From NCBI GenBank assembly GCA_029260075.1, contig JAJDDY010000079.1, positions 1 to 40,398 of the forward strand: DNA of 40,398 bases. Direction: 5' to 3'. Shown piece after piece: positions 27,050 to 36,016 of this stretch (position 1 is the first letter of the stretch; each line of letters starts with the position of its first letter). A program made the position numbers and the translations under genes. The notes beneath the pieces were generated by a model. The model saw nothing but the letters and a program-made list of their open reading frames with translations. It searched no databases and was not told where the DNA came from. This stretch comes from Phycisphaerae bacterium (GTDB lineage Bacteria > Planctomycetota > Phycisphaerae > UBA1845).

Positions 27050-29845
27050 CTAGTCCGTGTTGCCGGCGATCTTTGACCACCGGGACGCCTCATCAGCTCG
27101 CTCCCACGCCGTGTAGAGATCCGCGATAATCCGAGCGGTCTTACGTTGCTCGGTTTCGCTGAGACGCTCCACCATCTCCTCGTACGCTGTCAACAATGCA
27201 TCCTCCGCGTCGTCGAATCGCTTTACGGCCGTCATCGCTTTTCCGAGGTTTCGCCTGAACTGCGGCACGAGAGGCAAGAACTCAGCATCTGTCGCACCGG
27301 CAAGTGACGAAGCCAGCAACTCGAGCGCGACCTGCGTGTTGCCGGATTGCAACTCGAACATCCCGAGATTGCTCTGCGTGATCAAGGCGCCATACGCGGT
27401 TTCGCCCATAGCAGCTTTTTGAAGCGGCAGGACTTCCCTAAGCTCGTCGATGGCCGCCGGCCTGTCGCCACTCATGCCTAGCGCTTGCGCTAGGCTTGCA
27501 CGATTCGCGAGCGTACTTGGATGGGTCGGGCCATATACGCGGGCAAGCTTGGCGATGAGGGCGCGCGCCGCAGGAATCCCTTGCTCCCAATTGTGTTCGC
27601 CCATCAATGCAGCAGAGTACACGTTTTCGGCAAGCAAGAGGAACGGCGCGTCCGGCGGGTATATCTTTCGTCCATCCGTCAAAACCGCTTCGGCGATTTC
27701 GACGGCTGCACGGTAATCACCACGTGTGAACTCAAGAGCGGCTAGCGACCTTCGAGTGGCGAGCAGATCTGGGTGCTCGGCGCCCCAGATTGAAGTTCCG
27801 ACCACGATCACATGATCGAGAAGTGCCCGTGCTTCATCAAACTCACCAAGATCCACCAGTGTTCCGGACAGGTTTTGCTGCGCGACTAATGTACTCACGT
27901 GATTGGGGCCGTAAACGCGAATGTAGCGTTCGACGATCTCTCGCTGCGTTTTTTCTGCATCGCGCAGTCTGCCGGCATAAGAAAGAACGAGCGCGTATCT
28001 TAGTTGCCAGTTTTCTAGTTCGTCGTCGTCGATCAAGTCTGGGATGTTGGCGCAGCGCGAAAGAATATCTTCGTACACGAGAGCCGCACCCTCGTAGTCA
28101 CTTTGCTCAACCAGCAGATTCGCGCGGGCTTCATCGAGCATCGCGTTCGCCCTTGCCATGGATTGCCTATCATGCAGGCCTGAAATCCGTTCAGGCAGCG
28201 ACGTCAGCAGATGCTGCGCGGCGTCTAGCTGGCCAACGTTCGCCAATGTGCCGGCCTGTTCGATCGCAATACCGATGGCCTGCTCGCTGGCGGGACCGCT
28301 CGCAACACAAGCGAGTTCATAAGCACGGGCGTATTCAGCAAGCGCCTCGTCACCGTAGCCGAGTTCCCTGAGCGTAGTGGCGACGGTCAGCCTTAGATCG
28401 CTCTCCGCAGCTGGGTCGCCTCCAGCGAATTTCTCGATGGTGGGCAACGCCGCTCGGACTGCATCAACCACCGTAACGTCGCGCCCACTCTCGCCGGGCG
28501 CGGCAGACGAAACGATATACCTCAGGAAATCTCGAGCGGACTCGGCTTTCGCGCGTTCGCGATTTGCAACCTGAGTCGCAGCGTCGGCATCGAGGTGGGC
28601 GCTGCGCTCTCTCAATAATCCGACCGTGGCGACGGCACTTCCAGTGACTAGGGCTGCGAGTATTCCGACCGCTGCCAAGACGCCAAGGCGATTGCGTCGC
28701 ATGAACTTGCGGGCCTTGTAGAAGGACGTGGCGGGTTGTGCTACAACGGGCTCGCACCTGAGCAGTCTGCGCAGATCGTCCGCGAACGCCTCGACAGATG
28801 AGTAGCGACGCTGCTTTTCCGGCGCCAGCGCCACAGACAAGACACTCGCCAAGTCTCCTCCAGTAAAATCATCGACAACGCTTCGCTCCAGGACGTCGGG
28901 ATCCGACAATCGTCGAAGCGTTTCGGTCAGCGGCAACCCCTTGGTGTCCACCGGCAATACGCCGTGAACGATTTCATACAGCAGAACGCCCAGGGCATAG
29001 ACGTCAGTTTGAAACCCGACCTCATGCTGATCGCCACGCGCCTGTTCAGGGGCCATGTACGCGAGCGTACCCATGACAGAGCTTGACGAAAAAACGGCCG
29101 TGACGTTTCCGACACCGGTCTCCATGAGTCGCGCGAGTCCAAAGTCGACAACCTTTACACTTCCCACCGCATTCGTCGCGTTCGGTGGCAACACCAGAAC
29201 GTTGGCCGGTTTCAGATCACAATGCACAACCGCTCGTTGGTGTGCCGCTTGAACGGCATCGGCAACGCCAATCATTAGCTGGACGCGGGCATTGAGGGAC
29301 AGATTGTATGTGCTGACGTGCTTGGTCAGCGGCTGACCTTCCACCCATTCCATGGCAAAATACGGGATGGGTGCAAGCCCTGGCGGACTTGTTTCCAAAT
29401 GCAGGCCGGAGTCGTAGACGCGAGCGACACCGGGGTGGTCGATCCTGCCCAGTGCCTGTATTTCTCGCTCGAAACGGGACCGTGCGTCGAACATCAGTGC
29501 GTGAGGCGGAACAACCTTGACCGCCACGTTGCGATCGACGCCGTGTTGCATTGCCAGATAGACGGCGCCCATGCCACCCTGTCCTACCAGACGTCGCAGC
29601 GTGTACTTGCCTAGCTGCTTACCTACAAGCCCCGCCGGGTTTGCACCTGCAATTCCCATGAAGGCGTCGGCGCGACGGTCGAGCAGGCGCTGCGAACTGT
29701 CGGAGACGTCGAATGTGGCCAAGGCTATGGCTTCGCTCAGTAACCCTTTGTCGAGGCCGCTTTGCGAGAGAAACGCAGAGCGTTCTGCGAGCGGCAATTC
29801 TAGCGCACTCGCAACCACATCCTTGAGTGATTCCCACGACGTCAT
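27050..29845 (-). CDS. Membrane TPR Ser/Thr kinase with HCD in place of HRD
   Basis: With the start at 29845 the protein has 931 residues. The Hanks-type kinase domain (about 79-370) has GQGGMG at 88-93, K110 in VAVK and FAMEWVEG at the hinge. The catalytic loop reads HCDLKPANV (208-216), with Cys at 209 where most kinases have Arg. DFGLAR (234-239) and APEQARG are intact. Asp210 and Asn215 are present, so catalysis is expected. A membrane helix lies near 385-412. The remaining 500 residues are TPR-like, resembling kinesin-light-chain-type repeats ('YGPNHVSTLVAQQNLSGTLV', 'YGPTHPSTLANRASLAQALG'), and would bind protein partners outside the cytoplasm. A start at 29920 would overlap the sigma-factor gene by 53 bp; the ATG at 29845 leaves a 22-bp gap and is preferred. 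It is co-oriented with that gene and probably co-transcribed. Confidence 0.87.
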   Translation of the reverse strand: MTSWESLKDVVASALELPLAERSAFLSQSGLDKGLLSEAIALATFDVSDSSQRLLDRRADAFMGIAGANPAGLVGKQLGKYTLRRLVGQGGMGAVYLAMQHGVDRNVAVKVVPPHALMFDARSRFEREIQALGRIDHPGVARVYDSGLHLETSPPGLAPIPYFAMEWVEGQPLTKHVSTYNLSLNARVQLMIGVADAVQAAHQRAVVHCDLKPANVLVLPPNATNAVGSVKVVDFGLARLMETGVGNVTAVFSSSSVMGTLAYMAPEQARGDQHEVGFQTDVYALGVLLYEIVHGVLPVDTKGLPLTETLRRLSDPDVLERSVVDDFTGGDLASVLSVALAPEKQRRYSSVEAFADDLRRLLRCEPVVAQPATSFYKARKFMRRNRLGVLAAVGILAALVTGSAVATVGLLRERSAHLDADAATQVANRERAKAESARDFLRYIVSSAAPGESGRDVTVVDAVRAALPTIEKFAGGDPAAESDLRLTVATTLRELGYGDEALAEYARAYELACVASGPASEQAIGIAIEQAGTLANVGQLDAAQHLLTSLPERISGLHDRQSMARANAMLDEARANLLVEQSDYEGAALVYEDILSRCANIPDLIDDDELENWQLRYALVLSYAGRLRDAEKTQREIVERYIRVYGPNHVSTLVAQQNLSGTLVDLGEFDEARALLDHVIVVGTSIWGAEHPDLLATRRSLAALEFTRGDYRAAVEIAEAVLTDGRKIYPPDAPFLLLAENVYSAALMGEHNWEQGIPAARALIAKLARVYGPTHPSTLANRASLAQALGMSGDRPAAIDELREVLPLQKAAMGETAYGALITQSNLGMFELQSGNTQVALELLASSLAGATDAEFLPLVPQFRRNLGKAMTAVKRFDDAEDALLTAYEEMVERLSETEQRKTARIIADLYTAWERADEASRWSKIAGNTD

Positions 29846-29867
29846 GCCCAGGTTTCCAATGGGTTGC

Positions 29868-30458
29868 TCACCGGCCGGCCACTCGCCGCGCGAGCCACAC
29901 CCGAGCGAAGGCCCAATCACGCTTCACGGAACGCGCCGAGCATCCAAGAGCGGCAGCGGTCTCATCCACACTCATGCCGACGAAGTATCGCAGTTTGACG
30001 ACATCGCACATACGAGAATCCAAATCCTCCAGGTCGCTTAGGGCACTATCCAATTCGACCATTCCCTCCGCTGCCGCCTCGGTACCCGCGCTCGCAGAAA
30101 GATCGTGGTCATCCAAGGATACTTGTGCCCGATTCCCACCGCGTTTCTTCGTCAAACGGCGCCGCGCACGCTCGATGAGAATGCGGCGCATGGCTTCTGC
30201 GGCAGCGCCAAAAAAATGAGCGGGACCGTCCCACGACACCGCATCATCTTGCTGAAGACGCAGATACACCTCATGCACGAGAGCGGTGGTCTGGAGTTCG
30301 CGCTCCTGATACTCATGCGTCATCCGCGCGTGCGCGAGGCCACGAAGATTCTCGTATACCGTATCGAAAAGGGTGTCGGTTCCATGGTGCGCGCGAGGGA
30401 CGCCAAGGGCACGTCGGTCTTCGCCGGCGTCACGACTAGTTTCTCGTTCTGAGGCCAT
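29868..30458 (-). CDS. ECF-type RNA polymerase sigma factor
   Basis: The 196-residue product belongs to the same ECF group as the one encoded at 12138. Region 2 shows 'LFDTVYENLRGLAHARM', 'LQTTALVHEVYLRLQ' and 'FFGAAAEAMRRILIERARRR'. Region 4 shows 'SRMCDVVKLRYFVGMSVDET', then AAALGCS and 'SVKRDWAFARVWL'. It would direct RNA polymerase to its own promoter class. The start is set by GGAG four to five bases before the ATG at 30458; an upstream ATG at 30494 lacks such a site. The TPR kinase follows 22 bp downstream, forming a sigma/kinase pair. The gene is divergent from the exported-protein operon starting at 30987. Confidence 0.88.
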   Translation of the reverse strand: MASERETSRDAGEDRRALGVPRAHHGTDTLFDTVYENLRGLAHARMTHEYQERELQTTALVHEVYLRLQQDDAVSWDGPAHFFGAAAEAMRRILIERARRRLTKKRGGNRAQVSLDDHDLSASAGTEAAAEGMVELDSALSDLEDLDSRMCDVVKLRYFVGMSVDETAAALGCSARSVKRDWAFARVWLARRVAGR

Positions 30459-30986
30459 ATTGCTCCACGGTAGCGGCTGAGGGCTATTCCACACAAGTAT
30501 TCACCAATGTGGCCCTTCGATTTCGGCTTCACGCATTACCCGTTGGATGGTTGTTTCGCAGGACGCTGTAGACCGCGGAAGCCAACTCCAAGCAAGATTG
30601 TACGCGATTGTAACGCGAGAGTTTCTGAAAAACACAACATCGGGGGCATTATCGAAAGTGATGCGTGCGGAACAAACGACCTGGCTTGAACTTTGCAAAG
30701 CTAGCCTGCCGATAAATCCGGCCCTGCATGACGTTCGGCGTCGTGAAACTGGCCCACACTACCTCGGGCCAGCCGAAATTACGGATCGTGGATCGCGTCC
30801 GATATATGGCGCTCTCTTGAATAATCCGGCTCGGATTTGAGTCCGGTCAGCCGCGCTTGTATTATGGCTGCCGAGAGTGCAGGGGCGAGACTCCGCTCGA
30901 TGGGGCGCCCAAAAACAGTCCAAGCGAATGTCCTCAGTCGATCGTCGCTGGTCGGGTCGGGCATGGTGCGTATCTGGAGGCCTGCA
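30459..30986. other. Divergent intergenic region between sigma factor and exported-protein operon
   Basis: About 530 bp lie between the two divergent starts. Short frames exist but none is supportable. This region must hold the promoters of both the sigma/kinase pair and the plus-strand operon. I could not identify matching -35/-10 elements by eye. Confidence 0.5.
30976..30980 (+). promoter_or_regulatory. Shine-Dalgarno site of the PASTA/PLA2-like gene
   Basis: GGAGG followed by six bases and the ATG at 30987. It decides the start: the frame is open 50 codons further upstream (from TTG at 30837), but the signal peptide begins right after this site. Confidence 0.75.
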
Positions 30987-33900
30987 ATGGCTAGCAGCAA
31001 CAAGAAGTCATACTCAGATCGAGTTCGATGGGCTCTCAGCGTCGCGTCCGTCGGTCTCGCCATCTTCGCGGCGATTCTGACGGCGCATGCCGATCCAACT
31101 GATCGAAGCGGCGTACGACAGACCAAAGATGCTTCGGATACACATATGTCGATTCGCTCGACGTCCCGTGCGATCGAGGTCCAAGGTGGGTCCGCGTTAA
31201 CTCGTGGTGACTGCGATGGCAACGACACCGTTGACCTGCTCGATCACACGATCTTCACGGACTGTTTGCTAGGGCCAGGTGGAGGGCTGAGTCTCGGTTG
31301 CGAGTGTGTTGACGTCGATGGCGACTCGAACGTGACACTTTTCGACTATTGGCTTTTTCAACGCGACTTCCTCCCGCCGGGGTCGGCTGTCGTGCCGCAG
31401 GTCCAGGGACTGGGGCAAGTGGCAGCAGAAAGTTCTATCGCACTGGCGAACTTGCTCACCGGGACCGTAGCCTTCGCCCACAGCGAAACCGTATCGACGG
31501 GTAGTGTCATCAGCCAGGATCCGCCAGCGGGAACATCAGTCGCCACCGGAACGGCTGTCAACCTTGTCGTTTCTCTGGGGTCTGCGCTCGTAGTTGTTCC
31601 TGATGTTGTCGGACTCGATCAGCTTGCTGCTGAAGACGCAATCCCCGCCGCAAGCTTGACTATTGGGCTTGTCACTACGGCCTTCAGCGACACCGTTCCG
31701 GCTGGCCTGGTGATTTTTCAAGACCCTCCGGCTGGCGCAGCGGTGTTGCCCGCGACTGCCGTCGACCTAGTTGTGTCGTTGGGCGTGCTCATGGCGACTG
31801 TGCCGGACGTCGTCGGCCTTACCGAGGCGAGTGCGACTACTGAGATCGAGTCCGTCAACCTGATGGTCGGTGCGGTGACGGAAGCATTCAGCGACGCCAT
31901 CTCATTCGGCAACGTAGTCGACCAGACGCCTGTCGCCGGATCGACGGTCCCCGAGGGAACTCTTGTAAACATCGTGACGTCGTTGGGTCCGGCGTTGCGG
32001 GTTACGCTTACATCGCCGATGCGGTCGATGCTTACGAGCTCCACTGCCATCGACGTGGCTGGAACCGTGTCAGACCTTTCGGCGACGGTCGATGTCAACG
32101 GAATTCCTGCAATCGTCTCAGCCGGCGATCCTCCGACGTTCCTCGCGACGGCAGTTCCGATCGTCGAGGGCAACAACATTTTATCTGCAACTGCTCGCGA
32201 AGGGATTCGATTGTCGTCGGCCGAGGTGTCCGTCACTCGCGACACCGCGCCGCCAACTGCTGTGATCGAGAGTCCGTCGCCCGGTCAGGTCGTATGTACG
32301 ACGATGGTAACCATAGTCGGCCAGGTTAACGACATCGTCCTAGGCAATGTCGGAGCGGAGGACTGCGGGGTCGTGGTCAGCGGGCCGGGTGGGTTAAGAG
32401 TCGCGGAGATCATGAACGGCACGTTCCTCGTGCGAAACTTCCTTCTGGCACCCGGTCCTAACACGATTACCGCCTTGCCTACGGACACTGCTGGCAATGT
32501 CGGCTCGCCGGCGACGGTGGACGTTACACGTCAGATTCTCGCAGGCCAGCAGTTGCGCGTGTTGAGCGGCAACGACCAAGTAGGTGTTGTCGGCCAGATG
32601 TTGCCGGCGTCATTGGTCGTGCAGGCGCTAGACGCCAGCGGCGCGCCGCTGGCCGGACGCACGTTGACATTCGGAGTCGTTCGCAATAACGGCACTTTGG
32701 GGACAACCGGCGAATCCACGGCTTCTTTGAACGTGATGACCGACACAGTTGGCGAGGCGACGGTAAACTGGACTCTGGGAGAACGCGTAGGCGCCGGCAA
32801 CAACCGCGTGATGGTGAGCGCTGTAGGCTTTGTTGCACCGGTCCAATTCTGCGCGACGGGTACGGTTGGGACTTGCGCACTACTGATTGCCAACGCCGGC
32901 GACAAGCAGGTGGGCGAAGTCGGTGAATTGCTTCCGCGACCAATACAAGTCCTGGCGCTCGACGCCATGGGAAACGCCTGCGCCGGTGTTAGCGTAACCT
33001 TCACCGTGGATTCCGGGGGGGGGATGATCGACGGCGCGGATAGCAGTGTAGTCGTTACAAGCTCGGATGGGTTTGCAGCAGCGAACTTGACCGTCGGCCC
33101 TCTACCGGGCACGACCAACAACATCGTATCGGCCGCATTCGTGGGGCTGTTGGAGGCGCCGGCGTCTTTCGTGGCGTCGGCAGTCGAGGCCGGTCCAGAG
33201 GACGGGACCACGTTTTCCGGTGTCGTGCTCGATACGGAAAACAGACCCATTCCAGCAGCCACCGTTTCCATCAAGGACACCATCCCGCCGGTTACGACCA
33301 CGACGGACGCCGCCGGATTGTTCAACCTCGTCGATGTGCCGGTAGGAAGTCATCACTTGGTTGCGGACGGCGCGACTTCGACGCGCCCCGGACCTTGGCC
33401 TCGTCTAGCATTCCAAGTCGAGATTATCTCCGGTATCGACAACCGCTTGGGTTCGCCCGTGTACATCCCGCAACTGGACGGCGCTGGGTTCCAGGTGGTC
33501 GGTGGAGCGGCGGATGTCGATCTGCAACTCGCAGGCGTGTCTGGCTTCTCGCTGAAAGTCTTCGCAAACTCGGTAACGTTTCCGAACGGGGCGACGAGCG
33601 GATCGATGGGCGTTACCCAGGTCTCGAACGACCAGGTGCCCATGCCGCCCACCGGTGGCGCAGCGCCGCCTTGGGTTATGACCGTTCAGCCTGCCGGGGT
33701 GCGTTTCGATCCGCCAGCCCAGGTAACCGCGCCGAACTCGGAGGGAGCGTCGCCCGGCACGATCGTGGACATGGTTAGCTTCGACCACGATCTCAACGAT
33801 TTCGTGGGCATCGGCACGGGCACGGTACAGGCGGACGGGGCGACCATCGTTTCCGATCCCGGGTTTGGGATTGTCAAGTCGGGGTGGTGGCTCTTTCGTC

Positions 33901-34751
33901 TACCGCCTCCGCCACCGCTTTGCGCCTGTAGCTGCAATGATGACGATCCCTGTACCAAGGACCTTTGCAGTGGGCAGCCCAGTTGCGTGTGTACGCACGA
34001 GCCGATAACGCCTACCGCGGATTTCGACTGCTGCGACGGCCAGCCATACAACCCCATGATTCAGGGCTGCTGCGAGAGTTTTAGGGGTGGAGTCAGATCG
34101 CTGGTGTACGAAAAAAGTCGATCGTGCTGCATCCATGTCGATGGTATCCCTTCGGCTATTGCGAAGCATCCGATGACCGACGACACGAGCGATGGCAAGC
34201 TGAATTGCCCCAACCCTGTCGCCACCAAGAACTCGTCGCAACAAAACCCCGGTCCCGGCGGAACATGGCGATTCGAGTATGACGGTTGCAGCGGTCCCAA
34301 CGGAATCCTCGGAGTTTGCAGTGCTTCCACGATCGACACGTTCGTCACCCAAGACCCCGGCGAAATCTGCAATTTCGATGCAAATTGTTTCAACGGCATC
34401 TGCCAGCCGTTCAACAAGGACAACCCCACGGGCGCAGCCAACATGCTGTTCTCTGGATTCGACATCGGCTCGGATGTCCATGAGAGACCTGTGCCGTTCG
34501 TTGGGTGCGACGCCCACGACGAATGCTATCAGCAGTGCTATCCGCGCGATCAGTATGAATCTGCTCAGTTGGCTTGTGACAACGCGATGCTCCAAGACAC
34601 GATCGATGTATGCACGACCTCTGGGCGTCGCGATGAACTCGTTCAGGCCTGCATCGCCTGGGCGAGTGACTACTATGCGATCCTGAGAAAATACGGAAAG
34701 TCGCAGGGTTTCTTGCCGCGACAGAAGGACGTATGCGACTGCTGCGAATAA
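30987..34751 (+). CDS. Exported protein with dockerin-like, PASTA, Ig-like and phospholipase A2-like domains
   Basis: The 1254-residue protein starts with a signal peptide ending near LTAHA. A dockerin-like pair of calcium loops follows at about 73-128 (DCDGNDTVDLLDHTIF and VDVDGDSNVTLFDYWLFQ). Three PASTA domains lie near 135-200, 205-270 and 271-336, each with V-P-x-V-x-G-L and a 'DPPAG' or 'TPVAG' motif. Ig-like and invasin-type modules follow (about 340-770), then a carboxypeptidase-regulatory-like module. The Cys-rich end resembles secreted phospholipase A2: a calcium-loop-like DGCSGPNG at 1099 and the catalytic-type GCDAHDECYQQC with His1177-Asp1178, then ACDNAMLQD. The usual CCxxHD has Gly for the first Cys. 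If active it would hydrolyse phospholipids outside the cell. It is the first gene of a three-gene operon. Confidence 0.78.
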   Translation: MASSNKKSYSDRVRWALSVASVGLAIFAAILTAHADPTDRSGVRQTKDASDTHMSIRSTSRAIEVQGGSALTRGDCDGNDTVDLLDHTIFTDCLLGPGGGLSLGCECVDVDGDSNVTLFDYWLFQRDFLPPGSAVVPQVQGLGQVAAESSIALANLLTGTVAFAHSETVSTGSVISQDPPAGTSVATGTAVNLVVSLGSALVVVPDVVGLDQLAAEDAIPAASLTIGLVTTAFSDTVPAGLVIFQDPPAGAAVLPATAVDLVVSLGVLMATVPDVVGLTEASATTEIESVNLMVGAVTEAFSDAISFGNVVDQTPVAGSTVPEGTLVNIVTSLGPALRVTLTSPMRSMLTSSTAIDVAGTVSDLSATVDVNGIPAIVSAGDPPTFLATAVPIVEGNNILSATAREGIRLSSAEVSVTRDTAPPTAVIESPSPGQVVCTTMVTIVGQVNDIVLGNVGAEDCGVVVSGPGGLRVAEIMNGTFLVRNFLLAPGPNTITALPTDTAGNVGSPATVDVTRQILAGQQLRVLSGNDQVGVVGQMLPASLVVQALDASGAPLAGRTLTFGVVRNNGTLGTTGESTASLNVMTDTVGEATVNWTLGERVGAGNNRVMVSAVGFVAPVQFCATGTVGTCALLIANAGDKQVGEVGELLPRPIQVLALDAMGNACAGVSVTFTVDSGGGMIDGADSSVVVTSSDGFAAANLTVGPLPGTTNNIVSAAFVGLLEAPASFVASAVEAGPEDGTTFSGVVLDTENRPIPAATVSIKDTIPPVTTTTDAAGLFNLVDVPVGSHHLVADGATSTRPGPWPRLAFQVEIISGIDNRLGSPVYIPQLDGAGFQVVGGAADVDLQLAGVSGFSLKVFANSVTFPNGATSGSMGVTQVSNDQVPMPPTGGAAPPWVMTVQPAGVRFDPPAQVTAPNSEGASPGTIVDMVSFDHDLNDFVGIGTGTVQADGATIVSDPGFGIVKSGWWLFRLPPPPPLCACSCNDDDPCTKDLCSGQPSCVCTHEPITPTADFDCCDGQPYNPMIQGCCESFRGGVRSLVYEKSRSCCIHVDGIPSAIAKHPMTDDTSDGKLNCPNPVATKNSSQQNPGPGGTWRFEYDGCSGPNGILGVCSASTIDTFVTQDPGEICNFDANCFNGICQPFNKDNPTGAANMLFSGFDIGSDVHERPVPFVGCDAHDECYQQCYPRDQYESAQLACDNAMLQDTIDVCTTSGRRDELVQACIAWASDYYAILRKYGKSQGFLPRQKDVCDCCE

Positions 34752-36010
34752 CTCAACTGGTCGCGATCGCTGCCTCGGTCTTTGACCCGAGTCCGCGCTT
34801 CGCCTTAGGCGACTCCGGAGCGCCATCGCCTCGCGCGGACGCGCCGGAGTTGAGATCGGAGACCTACGTGGGCGACGCGCAAAGCTCGTGGTACGAATGC
34901 GCATCGCTTGGCCTATCGCCGAAGGGACAGCTCATTGTCTCCGCGGTGGAGCTTCGACGCGTCGAAGGGTCGAAAAACCACCTTTGGCTGTGGATGATGG
35001 ACGAGAAGGGTCGCAAGGTGTCTGAGATTGAAGTCACGAAACCCACGCACGACAGCAGCGGCAATAAGCTCCAGGCCGACCTCTCCGAGACGATTCTATT
35101 CGACGCCCGCGAGGACGGTGAGATTATTCTCGTTTCCCACGTCGTCGCGGCCCGACCGTGGATTGTCAGGCTGGACAAGGACGGAAAGCAGTCACTCTCG
35201 CGTGAGATCGTGCCGGGGCGGCGCGTCACAATCGCCCGCATGATTCCCACCGGCGCTGAGCACTATCTGCTGCTGGGTTCGGAAGGCGTCCACGCAGTGG
35301 CCTTGAAGATCAATCTGGAGGGTCGCGTGGTCCAGGAGTATTTCAGTGATCGCGGCGACATGGAGTTTTTCGTGGACGGCGTCTGTGACAAGACTGGGTC
35401 ATGCACCTTGATGGAAAACTCCGGGCAATACGGCGCGCTGGGAGCGGGGCCGTCCAAGGTGTGGGTTACCCGATTCGACGCCGCGGGCGGCATCGTGTCT
35501 GAGGCCGTCTTCGAGGGGCGCGGTGGTCGCATCGTACGCGGAGTGGCCGGCGGAATTGTGCTGGTCCATGACAACAACATCGGTTTCCAGCAATCCATCG
35601 TTGTCCGTGGGTTGGACGCGCGCTTTGTCCAGCAATGGGCGTCGAAGCCAATGGCGGCTGGTCGCCTGCCCGGACGCCGATCGCTCTGTCCCGACGGCGA
35701 CGGTTGGGTCGTCGCGGGCAATCGGCATGGGCGACCCTGGCTGTTCAAGGTCGGAAAGACCGGCCAGCTTGTATGGGAAAAATCGCACGACACGATCGAG
35801 CGGGCCGTCGACGGCGAACTCATCGTCTCGCCGAAGCACGGCTTCGTCATGGGCTCGACGGTGTTCACGAAGACGGACAAGGGATACACCCGCAAAGTGC
35901 GCCTGCTGCAGTTTGGCGGCGATTCTGCGGGCGGGCAGCAACCGAATCGAAACGCGTCCACGGTCTCCAAGGTGGAAGCAGAACATCAGATCAAGAAAGA
36001 GGCGGAGTAG
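34733..36010 (+). CDS. Exported predicted beta-propeller protein of unknown function
   Basis: The 425-residue product starts 19 bp inside the end of the preceding gene, at an ATG with AAGGA six bases upstream, so it is translated in coupling with it. A weak signal peptide (MRLLRITQLVAIAASVF) comes first. The rest is built of short strands with recurring phrases such as 'GEIILVSHVVAARPWIVRLD', 'EHYLLLGSEGVHAVALKINL', 'SKVWVTRFDAAGGIVSEAVF' and 'GWVVAGNRHGRPWLFKVGKT'. This is the pattern of a beta-propeller whose blades report 'value, then variable' units. No catalytic motif is visible. The C-terminal tail is charged and Lys/Glu-rich. It may be an accessory of the phospholipase-like protein; this is inferred from position only. 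Confidence 0.65.
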   Translation: MRLLRITQLVAIAASVFDPSPRFALGDSGAPSPRADAPELRSETYVGDAQSSWYECASLGLSPKGQLIVSAVELRRVEGSKNHLWLWMMDEKGRKVSEIEVTKPTHDSSGNKLQADLSETILFDAREDGEIILVSHVVAARPWIVRLDKDGKQSLSREIVPGRRVTIARMIPTGAEHYLLLGSEGVHAVALKINLEGRVVQEYFSDRGDMEFFVDGVCDKTGSCTLMENSGQYGALGAGPSKVWVTRFDAAGGIVSEAVFEGRGGRIVRGVAGGIVLVHDNNIGFQQSIVVRGLDARFVQQWASKPMAAGRLPGRRSLCPDGDGWVVAGNRHGRPWLFKVGKTGQLVWEKSHDTIERAVDGELIVSPKHGFVMGSTVFTKTDKGYTRKVRLLQFGGDSAGGQQPNRNASTVSKVEAEHQIKKEAE

Positions 36011-36016
36011 ATTATC

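Noticed and set aside
31390-31995. PASTA domains as a sign of a fourth kinase
   Set aside because: No kinase motif occurs in this frame; the protein starts with a signal peptide and continues with Ig-like modules.
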